Assembly: GCA_040954595.2 (NCBI GenBank)
Contig: CM082585.2
Location: 5,642,001-5,706,000, forward strand
Direction of reading: 5' to 3'
Length of the DNA: 64,000 bases
DNA from: Balanoglossus misakiensis
Lineage: Eukaryota; Hemichordata
The position numbers were made by a program, and so were the translations under genes. The notes under the pieces were generated by a model. It did not search any database. It was not told the DNA's origin and was given only the letters and a program-made list of their open reading frames with translations. Positions 25,548 to 36,597 of this stretch are shown piece after piece. Positions within the stretch are counted from its first letter, which is position 1; the number at the start of each line of letters is the position of its first letter.

Positions 25548-25584
25548 CATAGACCCTGGAGAAATATTTCTCCAGAGGGTCTAT
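25548..25584. repeat. Near-perfect hairpin
   Basis: CATAGACCCTGGAGAAAT is followed directly by its complement, with a two-base bulge (ATTTCTCCAGAGGGTCTATG). Function is unknown; it could be the end of a fold-back element. Confidence 0.5.
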
Positions 25585-26864
25585 GGCTAAACGTGCTGAT
25601 TATCACCAATACACTCCCCCAGGGCCGGGTGGCCATTTACACGGAGCTGTCTCTCTGCTCCATAAATATCTAGCCACAGACACCCTTACCTTCATCGTTT
25701 GCTCAGGGCCACGTGGGCGTGTGCTCTGTGAATGGTAAAAGGTGAATGACTTCTTGTCCCACGCTTGGCGTAAAATTCCGGCCCCGCTTGATTCCGCAAA
25801 AAAGTGTGGCGTAACAACGGCTGCAGACAAAGAGAACTCAGCCCGTCGTCTGCGGGCCAATTCTCTTGCCAGCGACTGGTCTAATATTTATGCGAAACGG
25901 CACAGAACCAGATCTGTGTTTTTAATATTTTTAACTTAACGTGGATTTACTTTTCGCCTCAAACTTAAATCGTATCATCACGGTCCCTCCACGCAACATG
26001 GTGCATCTGCGCAGCCGCATTCGAATCCAAAAGCTAAAGTTACATGGTAGATTTGCCGACACTTTAGTGTTTTGAACGCTGGGTTGAAACAAAAGCATTT
26101 TATTTCAATACGGGGGGGGGGGGGGGGGGGCTTGATTATAGCGGGGTGAAGGATTTGGGTATTTGGGTACGTATGGCATTGCAGAAGATGTTTTTCTCCT
26201 CTGCACCATCTGCCAACAATATTGTCTCTCCAAACATCTTCCATACGCCCCTATATATTAAATGGTTCTCCCCTAATTGTAAATTGTTCATGGTGTTAAA
26301 AAAAAAAAACCGAATTGTGCTTTCAGATTATTGATTGACAACTTTATAACATGTTTGGCAACTTTAACTTTGACTACAAATACAAGGCCCCCGATGACGC
26401 ACCAATACAGTTTGAAAGAATTCAGCGGCTCTGAAAAGTGATGTGTGAAAGTCGTGCATGTCCATGAATGTGCCGTGATTTGCATTGTTCGATGTTTTTT
26501 GGCGGTCAGAGCGTTATCGCCAGGACGAGATCATGTCGTCGAGCAAACACTAAGTATTCGAAAAATGACCCACAAAAAACACAGGAGAGCCCATCTCGCG
26601 TGATCTCTTTTCCCGCGGATGCAAAGAAAAGGACGAATCGAAATGTTATCTCACGTGAGAACAGGCCAGGCAAATTGACGCCTCCTGAGCGACCGCGACA
26701 CATTCACCGCACACGTGACGTAGGGCCGTTCACACTTCCAGTCTGCACTGTCGTCTGCGCACCAACATTCGCTGTTCGGACACTCCCCAGTAACAAGCTC
26801 CGCGTCGACTTGACCAGTCTCCGATCCAAGACAAGCCGTCGAATTCCGTTTAGAATCTAACAAT

Positions 26865-29800
26865 ATGGCAGACACCGACAGAAAGTTTCCTCTCGTCGAG
26901 CCGTACCGGGTGAAGGTGGTGGAACGGACGAAGATCACCACTCGCGAGCAGAGGATGAAAATTCTGCAAGATGTGGACTTCAACGTTTTCGCCATCAAGG
27001 GCGAGGACATTCTCATCGATCTGCTCACCGATTCTGGAACTGGCGCCATGAGCGCTGAACAGTGGGGCATGCTGATGAGAGGTAGGAATGAAACTCTAAT
27101 TTCTCTTCCATTTGATTGAAATTTTTGTTGAAAATTTGAATCAGCATTTAGGCCTAGTCATTTTGTTTGACGCCCCGATCTGTTATTAACTGCAAGTATT
27201 GTCCGAGATCCACCGTTTCTGGTGACGCGCTTACGCGTTGCGCAACGGTCGCCCTTGGGTAGAATTATATTTATCACGCAGACCTTCTTTCCAAATGAAT
27301 ATTTTGTTCAAAATTGATTTATTCAGATTCACTAAGGCCAGCGACTTTATTGTAGTGAAGTTATGACGTATTCTTGAAACACTGCCAAATTGGGCCCCTA
27401 TAGTCGCAGAGAGTCATTGTTGGTACGTCCAGTTATGGTTAAAAAAGTGACAGCAAAGAAAATTCCCGGTAGAGCAAGATAGAAACGATAACATTGTGCG
27501 TGAGGTAAACTGTTTTAAACTGGCGATGCTATGGAAACCAATTCTTAGAGTGCTGGAAATCGTCATTCTGCCAGTGATTGTTATGGCAACTCTGTTAGAC
27601 ATTGGCGAAGAGATAAAACCCCTCTCCCGATTCATGTGCAAATTGTCGTGTAGAAGAACAGAGGCCGCTGCATTGTCTGTACAGAAGGCTTTGAATCATA
27701 GATAGTGTACTGTCTAAAAATACTAGTAGATATGTTTGAACGAACGAACGAACGAACGACCAAACGAAGGTCGTTCTGGCGTCACATTGAATGATATAAC
27801 GAAACACGTGCAAAGGTGTCGGATTATACGGGTTTCTCCATGCACGTCCATGGTTTTGATGATGAAATGTGCATATATGTAAAACACGACTTACAATTCA
27901 CAGTCTAATAATAACTCTGCAAAGCGTCGTTTAGTGACAACTCCCATCTATAAAAGTACAATGTATTGTGATATGCCCCACGGGTTAGCTATTAGTAGTC
28001 TGTGGCATGAATTTGCTGTATGGAGTGTGGTACCTGTACAATGAAATTTGGTCAATCATCACCATGACTGTTTCCCGTTTTATCCGAAAAGCAGTCATCA
28101 ATTTTTTTCAAATTTTGCATCCTGTATGTATATATACAATTCACAGTTTAATGAGAACTCTACAAAGCGTCGTTTAGTGACAACTCCCATCTATAAAAGT
28201 ACAATGTATTGTGATATGCCCCACGGGTTAGCTATTAATAGTCTGTGGCATGAATTTGCTGTATGGAGTGTGGTACCTGTACAATGAAATTTGGTCAATC
28301 ACCACTATGACTGTTTCCCGTTTTATCCGAAAAGCAGTCATCAATTTTTTTTCAAATTTTGCATCCTGTATGTAATTTCTGGACGATAAAACGTTGTGGA
28401 ATAGTATGACGTCATATTTGTTTTCTGTAAAACGGGTTATTTTCGCGAGCAATAATTTTTCAAGTTCGCGAAATACGCGAGAGCCAAATAAACGTGAAAA
28501 TAAAAAGTCGCGTAAAATGTTTTTCGGAGATGCAGTTAGTGAAATAAGAGAATCCTCGCGTAACAGTTGCCGCTTTTGGTGATATCGCGAAAATTTCCTG
28601 TCGCGAAAATAACCCGTTTTACAGTAGTAGATAAATTGATTTATTAGAAATATTTTAAAGCATTTTATTTTTAACCTTCAAAATTTTGTTTTGTCACCAG
28701 GCGATGAGACATATGCCGGTTCACCCAGCTATTATCGCATGGAGAACGCCGTGAAAGACATCATGGGGTTTCCCGAAGTGATCCCAGCCCATCAGGGCCG
28801 AGGAGCCGAAGACGTGCTCTTCAGCTGTATCATGAAGGCGGGGGACGTGGCGATCAGCAACGGGTTTTTCGACACCACGGCCGCCCACGTGGCCAATAAC
28901 CGCGGATCGGGGATCAACATCCCGGCGCTGACCAAGGAGATCTACTTCAAGGACGCCAAGTTCAAGGGCAACATCGACACCAAGAAACTGGTGCAGCACC
29001 TGGAGGACAAGAATAAGACCGTCCGCTTCGTGCTCATCACGGTCACGAACAACATCGGCGGCGGGCAGCCGGTCAGCATGGAGAACATCAAGGCGACGTC
29101 GGCTATATGCAAGCGGTACAACACCCCGCTTTACATCGATGCCTGTCGCTACGCCGAAAACTCATATTTCATCAAGAAGTACGAACCGGGGTACGGCGAC
29201 AAAACCGTCAAAGAGATCGCCAGAGAGATGTTCGACCTGGCCGATGGCTGCACCATGTCCGCCAAGAAAGACGGATTGGCCAACATCGGCGGGTTCATCT
29301 GCCTCCGCGATCCCGATCTCGCGCTGCTGTGTCGCCAGGACCTCATCTTGAAAGAGGGGTTCCACACGTACGGCGGCATGTCCGGGCGCGAGATGGAGAC
29401 CATCGGCGTCGGTCTGTACGAGGCCCTGGAGGAGGAGTACCTGGAGTCGCGCATCGGGCAGGTCGCCTACCTGGGCAGACTTCTGGACGAAGCCGGCATC
29501 CGCATCATCAAGCCCACGGGCGGGCACGCCGTCTACTTCGAGTCCAGCTCCATCGTGCCGCACATCCCCCCGCTGCAGTACCCCGGCGTGGCCATCACCA
29601 TCGCCATGTACCTGGAGGGCGGCATCCGCGGCCTGGAGCTGGGCTCCATCTTTCTCGCCAAGCAGGCGGACGGCACCGAGGTGCCGCCCGAGCACGAACT
29701 CATCCGCTTGGCCATACCGCGCAGGCTCTACACCAAGTCGCACATCGAATACATCGCCGCGGTCATCAAGTACGTGAAGGAGAACGCCGCCACTCTGCCC

Positions 29801-29953
29801 GGGTATAAAATCATCTGGGAGGGCAACAACCCGAATCTTCGCCACTTCACCGTCAAACTGAAGCCGCTGGCCCCGTTCGATAATGCTAACACGGTAGACG
29901 ACAAGAAATCAAAACGAGATAAGGACAAGAAAATAGTGATCAACTCGGCATAA
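26865..29953 (+). CDS. Tryptophanase / tyrosine phenol-lyase family PLP enzyme (predicted tryptophan indole-lyase)
   Basis: Two exons, 26865-27081 and 28701-29953, join in frame into 489 residues, close to the about 470 usual for bacterial TnaA/TPL. The family cleaves L-tryptophan to indole, pyruvate and ammonia, or L-tyrosine to phenol, using PLP. The attachment motif GCTMSAKKDGLANIGGF places the Schiff-base lysine at about K262. IDACRYAEN (D219, R222) is the PLP-ring site and IPRRLYT (R413) the substrate carboxylate site. Three positions are of the indole-lyase type: FFDTT (D130), Leu at about 386 where TPL has its phenol-binding Arg, and LRHFT (H454) where TPL has Phe. The about 27-residue C-terminal tail is lysine-rich. 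The second exon is strikingly GC-rich against AT-rich flanks, and the gene is intron-bearing. Poly(A) signal AATAAA at 30345-30350. Bacterial origin is inferred. Confidence 0.93.
27893..28375. repeat. 243-bp direct repeat, two tandem copies in tryptophanase intron
   Basis: Copies at 27893-28135 and 28136-about 28375 are nearly identical (both contain CAAAGCGTCGTTTAGTGACA and GATATGCCCCACGGGTTAGC). This indicates a recent duplication inside the intron. Confidence 0.85.
28425..28624. mobile_element. CTGTAAAAC-family MITE, copy 3 (tryptophanase intron, inverted)
   Basis: Ends are CTGTAAAACGGGTTATTTTC and GAAAATAACCCGTTTTACAG. TA follows the right end; the left flank is TT. The interior is the complement of copies 1 and 2. 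Confidence 0.8.
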
Positions 29954-30831
29954 ATATATCGGATATAGTACAATCACTTGTGACTGGACGATTTGAACAT
30001 TTTTTTTGTGATGAGACGTTTTAAATATTCAATAATATCGATTTCATTCGAACCGGACCACCCGTGCGGGTTGAGTTGTCTCAGCACGGTGAGACCACGT
30101 GGCCACCACATACTCACCGATAAATTGTGCAAGTGGTATAAACAAAATAAGCAGAAACATCGAGGCACTTGGCAAATCTGTTCCGGGAACCGAGACATTA
30201 AAATAGTAATTTCAGACACAGTGATTCTCGTCACTGACGTCATTCTGTAGTTTTGCTGGTTTTCTTCGTCTTTGAAGAAACGACACAACGAACGAACAAA
30301 CGATTGAACAAATGAAATATATAGGATAATTTTGTTATATATGTAATAAATATGATAAGTTATACAACAGTCGTATGATACAAGGAAAACGTAAATAATT
30401 TCTGGGTATTAAACTATTTTGTGTATAGTTAGTGATTTATGAAACGGCCGGTATATCTGAAAATTAAACTCGGTAGCTGACGTATTGTTCAAATTTAATT
30501 TGTTTTTCATTTTGTGGAGGGGTGTGTAAATAATCAAGAAACTGACAAAAAGCAGGGTAAATCCTATTTTCTTTTCTTTGAACAAATGTTTTTTTTTTTC
30601 TCAGTGCAACAAAATTACTATGAAATGTGAGTCCAACGGCGCATGCGTGTTTGCGACCGTTTGTGTAATTTACAGGTAGTCATAGTTACTGTTAGTCAGT
30701 GCAATTAAGTTTCTAACGGGAAACTTTATTTTCAACACATTCCGCAATAGCAAGTCGAAACTCTTTTTCAATTATTTTTTTTGTTTTTGGTCAAGAGCCT
30801 TCACTGTCAGCTTTTGTTTTAAAATATACAC

Positions 30832-30948
30832 CACGTGATCACGATGCAAGGACACTCAATAAAATACCATTCTGTTTAGAATCTTTTTCATATCTTCCGT
30901 TCCAGAGCAAGAGTAAAATTTTGAGTGTTCTCGCATCGCGATCACGTG
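30832..30948. mobile_element. Fold-back element with CACGTGATC ends
   Basis: CACGTGATCACGATGCAAGG then ACACTCAA is mirrored by TTGAGTGTTCTCGCATCGCG then ATCACGTG. The arms are about 29 bases with few mismatches. The ends also read as E-boxes. Confidence 0.6.
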
Positions 30949-31066
30949 ACCACTAGTTTGAAGTACATGTATTGTTTTGTTCAACTGCTTTGAGTCGCGT
31001 GGTTTGCGGGAACCGAACACGGTTTTTGACTGTTACGTGTATTTCCGAGACTGTGAGTTTGAGCCA

Positions 31067-31235
31067 CATTCATTCATTCATTCATTCATTCATTCATTCA
31101 TTCATTCATTCATTCATTCATTCATTCATTCATTCATTCATTCATTCATTCATTCATTCATTCATTCATTCATTCATTCATTCATTCATTCATTCATTCA
31201 TTCATTCATTCATTCATTCATTCATTCATTCATTC
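31067..31235. repeat. (ATTC)n microsatellite
   Basis: About 42 uninterrupted CATT/ATTC units. They create spurious open frames of repeated IHSF. Confidence 0.97.
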
Positions 31236-33920
31236 GTGCAATCATCTCCAAATACATATATATACCCATTTGGTATAAGGACGTGTCTAACTTTTCTAGT
31301 AACGTTTTTTTCCTGATGGCTACCCGAAGGAAAACGTGAATGCCGGCTAGACCTGCACTTTCCATGGTAACTGTGGCTAAATTTGTGTAGGTGACGCACT
31401 ATGCCTTCAATTTGATGGTGACGCTGCATTATGTGAATTTGTAATGTAAAATATAGTGGCATTCTTCACCCAGTGCACCATAAATACGCGTCACCTTTTC
31501 TGTGACGAGAAGTATTTTTACGCGAATTATAGGAAAATGACGATTTTTATAGACTTGCTGTACTTTTCGTTTTTTTTCTTAAAGAAATAAAAGCAAATCA
31601 TTGTTGACAAGTTCTGGAGTTTTTTATGTGGTCATTGAAACCGGTGGAGTGATACGGCGGTGTTATTGTAAAATTTTGTCAAATCATGATCAAATACTGA
31701 CGATATGGTACCTATAAAGATAGTTAACAGTAAATAGTTCAGTCCCTGGGAAAATGAACAAGAACAATACGAACCTTCCACGAAGGTCGGTTGATTGTTA
31801 CGTAAGATCAAAATCGCTAAGCTCACCTCGAGGGTTGAGAACTGTCTACTGATTGACGATTACTATACAATGTTATTGGACATGTAGATCACGCTATGTC
31901 AGATCATACCTCCATGGTCAGATGTAGACTTTGAACGCTGACTCACCAGGATAGCCTTTATAAATTCTACATTTTGGTCAGTTTGCTTGAAGCCAAAAAT
32001 TGGATACGTGAGAAGCCACGCACTCTTGGCAGTGAATTTCATTTGGTCATGGTAAATGGTCAAAGTTAACAGTTTAGTCGAAACTAAAGGTCATGTGGGG
32101 AGAAAAAAAAATACATGTATAGTGTTTTCGGTACCTGGTCATCCTCCGTTCAAGTGACTGGGAGAGATATTCGCTGAAAGTCGATTAGCTAGGTCTTTTT
32201 ATGGTGTATGAAGTGGTGTTGTGTTTAAATATGACACGTAGTATTATTCAAGTTTAGAGTGAAAACATTTGACTTTGTCACTTCGGGTCAATGTGAACAG
32301 GTGTAGCTTGCTGCATGGCGGGGCATACGCTTAGCAATAGTGGACACCTGGTACCTGTACCTAAAAGTGCTTCAAGATGGCCACATATAGTATGAGTCGT
32401 TCTTTCCTGCTTGTTTCTTGGACGTGGTAAATTGATTGCCTTGAATGTTGGGTCGGTCTCATTTTAATCGACGTCGTGTATTCCAGCCGCGAGAAGTTTA
32501 TCCGACACCCCATGGAGGTATAGGGACAGTTCACTTTTTTACGGCGTGGGGGAGGGGTCTCTCTGATTTTGAAAACCGATGACACATACTTGCCGACCCC
32601 CAGGCCGTAAAAACTGAACGGTCCCTTAGGTAGACGCAAAGCATCGTTGATGGTAGATGGAAACCCGTTGAACACCGTGTAAACACGGCGCAACGCCGCA
32701 ACAGGGCGATCCTTATGAAACGCACACATGTATCAGGATCGACAAGGGCCTCTTGACAACTAAGCTCCGACACAGATAACCTTTTGACGGCTCAGAGAGA
32801 GAACGCCAAGTGGACTCGTGTGACACGACCGCCCTGTTTGTTTTAAAAACATAACTTTAACGCTCCAAGAGTCAAAAGATCAACATTGACAATATCTATT
32901 TATTTTTCATATCTATAGCACACACATAAACCCCGGCAGGTAAAAAAAACACACACACACTGCATAGCCGTGTCGCTGTGTGAACAGCGGTCAAAACCGC
33001 CGCAAGGATATGGACTAGAACCCCGAGGCTGGGGAAATCTTGTGACATTAATATCGCGAGTGAAATTATTTTCATGTGACCGGCTTTCATGTTTTTTTGT
33101 GTGTGGATGAATGTGGACTTGTTCACATTCAACCAAAAAGCATGAAAACAGCACTGAACTCTCTAAATACATTCTGGAAACCGAAATAAAAAAGGGACAG
33201 TCATTCAACGTGACAGTCTCTCGCCAGCAAAGTCTCTCGACGCCAGCAAAGCAACGCCGTACACAGAACGCTGCAACCTCTGCCTCACTGAAAAAAACTA
33301 TGCATAATCAACGCGCGACATGAGTACATAACTTAACACACTTGTCTCAAAATGTCTCCGCGAGAACAAACATTACCGCACCAACCACACCTGCCAGCCC
33401 AACAAGGAAATCACCACCGCAGGCCGCACCTGTACCACCGAACTACATGTGTGCCCAAGGAGAAAAAGAACTGCCAGTTTTCTGATGATCGCCACATATG
33501 TATCTTACTTTCCAGTCGTTATGACGTCATCATTAGCTGAAACCAGCAATTCGGTTGACGACATACTGATATAGAACGCCTCTTTTTAGAATAGCAAAAA
33601 TAAGACCCTATCTTATCACGCATCCTGAAGGTCTTTCGCCCCGCCTCAATTTTTTGGAGCGAGATGCCGATAAAAATGTGTCTAATGATAATACAAAGAT
33701 TTTAACAGTAAATATGCGTAGTTCCTGTCACACGAGTCTATTTCCATCTGCCATTTTATGGGTCGCAGGGTTATCATTGAAACTCATATGGCTGCCAAGG
33801 GACCAGTGCTCTAAGCCGGCACGCTGGCATCTCGAACTAACGCTTGTCGGCTCTGGTTTGAGCTGTATTTTAGAACCAGTCTCTCAACACTGTATGGAGG
33901 GACTGCGATAGAACGTTTTG

Positions 33921-33951
<31 letters not shown>

Positions 33952-34075
33952 ATGTATGTATGTACATGTATGTATGTATGTATGTATGTATGTATGTATG
34001 TATGTATGTATGTATGTATGTATGTATGTATGTATGTATGTATGTATGTATGTATGTATGTATGTATGTCTGTCT
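33921..34075. repeat. (TGTC)n-(TATG)n compound microsatellite
   Basis: TGTC units pass into TATG units, with one ACATG interruption, and end with TGTC again. Confidence 0.97.
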
Positions 34076-34831
34076 TCTCAAATATGGTACAGGCTCTAGT
34101 CAACTCCCCCAATTTTAATATTGATTACATTCTTTAGGGTCCCTGGGTTTTAAAGAATAGAGGGTACCTTGGCTATACCATTTGGTACGTGTAAACACCG
34201 TGACGTCTTTTGTAACACGTCAAACAATGATCGTGAAATATATCCTCACGTGAACCACCCAGAGACCTACATCTGTGTTGACTGCAAGAGCACGTAAGTA
34301 TTTTCTCTGCATTTTTCTCAGTTTTTGTGTCAATTTGAGATTCTTCCGTCTGTCGTTCTCAAACGAACGTGTGGAATGTGGGATATATTGCTTTAGTTCT
34401 TCTCCCTCCGCATCGTGACTCTCCCTATCATTTGTCATTGTGGTCTTGCTTGTGTATTTACAGACTGTTACTGTCTCCATTGCACGTCTGTCTGTCCCGG
34501 TTCCGTATACAAAAAACAAGGCGAGTAGTTTCTTAAAAAGTCATTCATTAAAGTAAACACGGCATAGGACCTACATCACGTCCACTACAGGAATATTAGC
34601 TTTCCAAAACGCAGAGGATTTGTAACTCTGCCATAGATTCAACGTCACATGTCTATATGCTATACGTAAACTGTCATGGCGGACAATTTATAATAAGGTC
34701 ACATCGATTTGAAAAAGAACCACGGCTTTGTTCGACATCAGTTAGGCTGCGTGCAAAAATAATGGGAAGGGGGTCGAACCTGATGATGATGATGGTATTC
34801 CTTCATCAACTGTTACAGAAAACGCCCGACA

Positions 34832-36492
34832 ATGACGACACCAAGCTTTCTTGATGACCGTGACTTGGTTTTGAAGCTTTTGGCGCGCGCGCGCCAAGAA
34901 ATGTCGTCCGAGAGGATGTACAAAAAGTACGCCGAGAGAATGGACCCAAGCAAGCCGGACGTTTTGGTCCAGATGATGAAAATATGGATAGAAAACAGCA
35001 AAGAGTTTGCAGCGGACTTTGGTATTGATCCAGACGAGGTGAACGTGCCGATTTTCGCGGCGGCGATTATGAAATACCCGGATGACCCCGAGGTCTGTAT
35101 ATTTGTGTCTGCCGAGAAATGCTATGAAACCTGTCCGCAATTGAAATATCAAGCAAATACATTCAATGGGGGACAACACTGTCCTGAAAATTATACGAAT
35201 TATACAGCAAGCCAGAAAACTCCCAATTACTTTGTTGAATACATTATAAATTCTAGATGGGTGAGCACCATAATGGACTTTGAATATCCGTCGCTATATT
35301 TCAAGTCTCCCTCACCAATCTGTGAATGAGGCGAAAGATAAAAAGTGAAAGTGAACGACCAGAAATTATTACAACATGCCGTCACAATCTTACAACTCCT
35401 TTACGTTTGGCGCCAGATTCTCAAGGAGACAGAGTTCTGGAAGCAGTTTGGCGCCTTTCCTAAACCTGATGTGATTAAAGTGGGAGATACAAGACCGGAT
35501 GTTGATCTCATAACCATTGAAGGCAACGAAACTGTTCGACTCAGCTCTCTTCATCGTCAACGACAGAAACCCTTGGTGTTGGTGGCATCGTCAATATCCT
35601 GACCTCCGTTGAGAGTAAGAGTTATTTTATTTTTGTTTAATGATCAAAGTCTTTTGATTTTTTTTCTTACTTCATGTTCGAGATGACGTGTCATTATATG
35701 TGTACTGCTGTGGTCGGTGTATCCAGAAGTTACGTCATCGACGTTCGCCACTTTGAATGATGGGAGTTTAGTTTCATCAACCGGCTAAAATCCCTAAACC
35801 TAAAGCAGAAACGTAGGTCCGATTATGTAGTCCACATGCCTTTGGAAAACCTTCACGTGACACAGAACATGAACAAATGAACTCAAGGTATTCCAAATTG
35901 TGACAAGAAAATTTTTTTGGAGTTGGTGCTCATAAATAATCTAACTTTTCGTTTCCATTTTTTCACATTTCCAAGGCTGTCCTAGATGGCGGCTCTCTGG
36001 GGGAAGTCTTTCAAGAATTCAAAAATAGGGCCGAGTTCCTGTTTATTTATCTGCAGGAGGCTCACCCAAAGAACGGCTGGAGTTTTGGAAATAAAATCAG
36101 TTTTATAGAAGATCCGACAACGCTTGAAGAGCGAACGGACGTAGCTAGGTATACATGCCACATGCATCGTGAGATTTTACGCCATTGATCATCGCAGAGT
36201 AGATATCTAAATTAATTAATGTGTTTTTTGAACTCGTTGCAGGAACATGATAGCGATGGACGAGGAGTTGTTCACCACAGACATTGATGACGTAAGCAAA
36301 TTGCGTGTAGTCCTGGACGACATGGACAACACGTTCAATCTTGCCTACGGCGCCCAGCCAGATCGAGTGTACATCGTGGTCGGTGACAAAATCGAATTCA
36401 TGGGAATCAGAATAATGCAGCAGATCATGACGCCCGACCGTTTGTTTGTTGATTACATCAGGGACTGGTTTGAAGAACACCCTCAACAATAA
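34832..36492 (+). CDS. Iodothyronine-deiodinase-like selenoprotein (in-frame TGA = Sec)
   Basis: Four exons, 34832-35092, 35417-35614, 35976-36148 and 36243-36492, join in frame into 293 residues if TGA 35600-35602 is read as selenocysteine (residue 149). The active site reads VASSIS-U-PPLR, matching the deiodinase S-x-x-U-P-P box in a thioredoxin fold. FLFIYLQEAHPKNGW carries the conserved EAH and GW. VVLDDMDNT and YGAQPDRVYIV follow, like VVVDTM and YxALPERLYI in vertebrate enzymes. Known family members remove iodine from thyroid hormones. No N-terminal membrane segment is visible in the first about 85 residues, unlike vertebrate DIO1-3, so this may be a soluble invertebrate form or have unseen upstream exons. 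A SECIS-like hairpin lies 106 bases after the stop, and AATAAA is at 36773-36778. Substrate is unproven. Confidence 0.88.
35600..35602 (+). other. In-frame TGA selenocysteine codon
   Basis: Homology continues unbroken through this TGA (SIS-U-PPLR), and it sits exactly where deiodinases have Sec. The exon then continues 12 bases to a GTAAGA donor. Confidence 0.88.
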
Positions 36493-36597
36493 ATTGTGAC
36501 GTTTCCACTGATCGTAGCAGGTGTGCGAAGCCAAGGATTAGCACTTCCTTGAGTGTCAGTTATTGCTGACAGTTTGTTGTGACGTGAACGTGGTGAA

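Larger units (their letters stand above)
22006..26864. other. Intergenic region between CFAP97D2-like gene and tryptophanase
   Basis: I recognise no gene here. It holds a (TG)/(CG) dinucleotide tract near 23456-23488, a hammerhead-like core at 24213-24241, a 37-base hairpin at 25548-25584 and a 19-base G run at 26112-26130. The final about 350 bases are CpG-richer and probably contain the tryptophanase promoter. No TATA box stands out. Confidence 0.5.
29954..34831. other. Intergenic region between tryptophanase and deiodinase-like gene
   Basis: No gene is recognised. It contains an inverted-repeat element (30832-30948) and two long tetranucleotide microsatellites. A splice-acceptor-like TGTTACAG ends at 34818, 13 bases before the deiodinase ATG, suggesting an upstream non-coding exon somewhere here. 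Confidence 0.5.

Noticed and set aside
29107-29845. Two long alternative frames (233 residues plus strand, 227 residues minus strand) within the tryptophanase exon
   Set aside because: Shadow frames caused by the high GC content; only the tryptophanase frame has homology and joins across the intron.
28691-29953. Tryptophanase as bacterial contamination
   Set aside because: The upstream exon encodes the matching N terminus, the splice junction is in phase, and the intron holds a host MITE family.
30972-31339. Open frames of repeated IHSF
   Set aside because: Pure translation of the (ATTC)n microsatellite; no gene signals.
33870-34137. Frames of repeated YIHT or MYVC
   Set aside because: Translation of the (TATG)n/(TGTC)n microsatellite. 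The same applies to 38909-39215 and 57025-57265.
34832-35329. 165-residue continuous frame at the deiodinase start
   Set aside because: Reads through the GAG|GTCTGT donor at 35092 into the intron; the tail has no homology.
35600-35602. TGA as a true stop or pseudogene mutation
   Set aside because: It sits at the Sec position of the deiodinase box, the frame continues through three exon parts with conserved motifs, and a SECIS-like hairpin follows.
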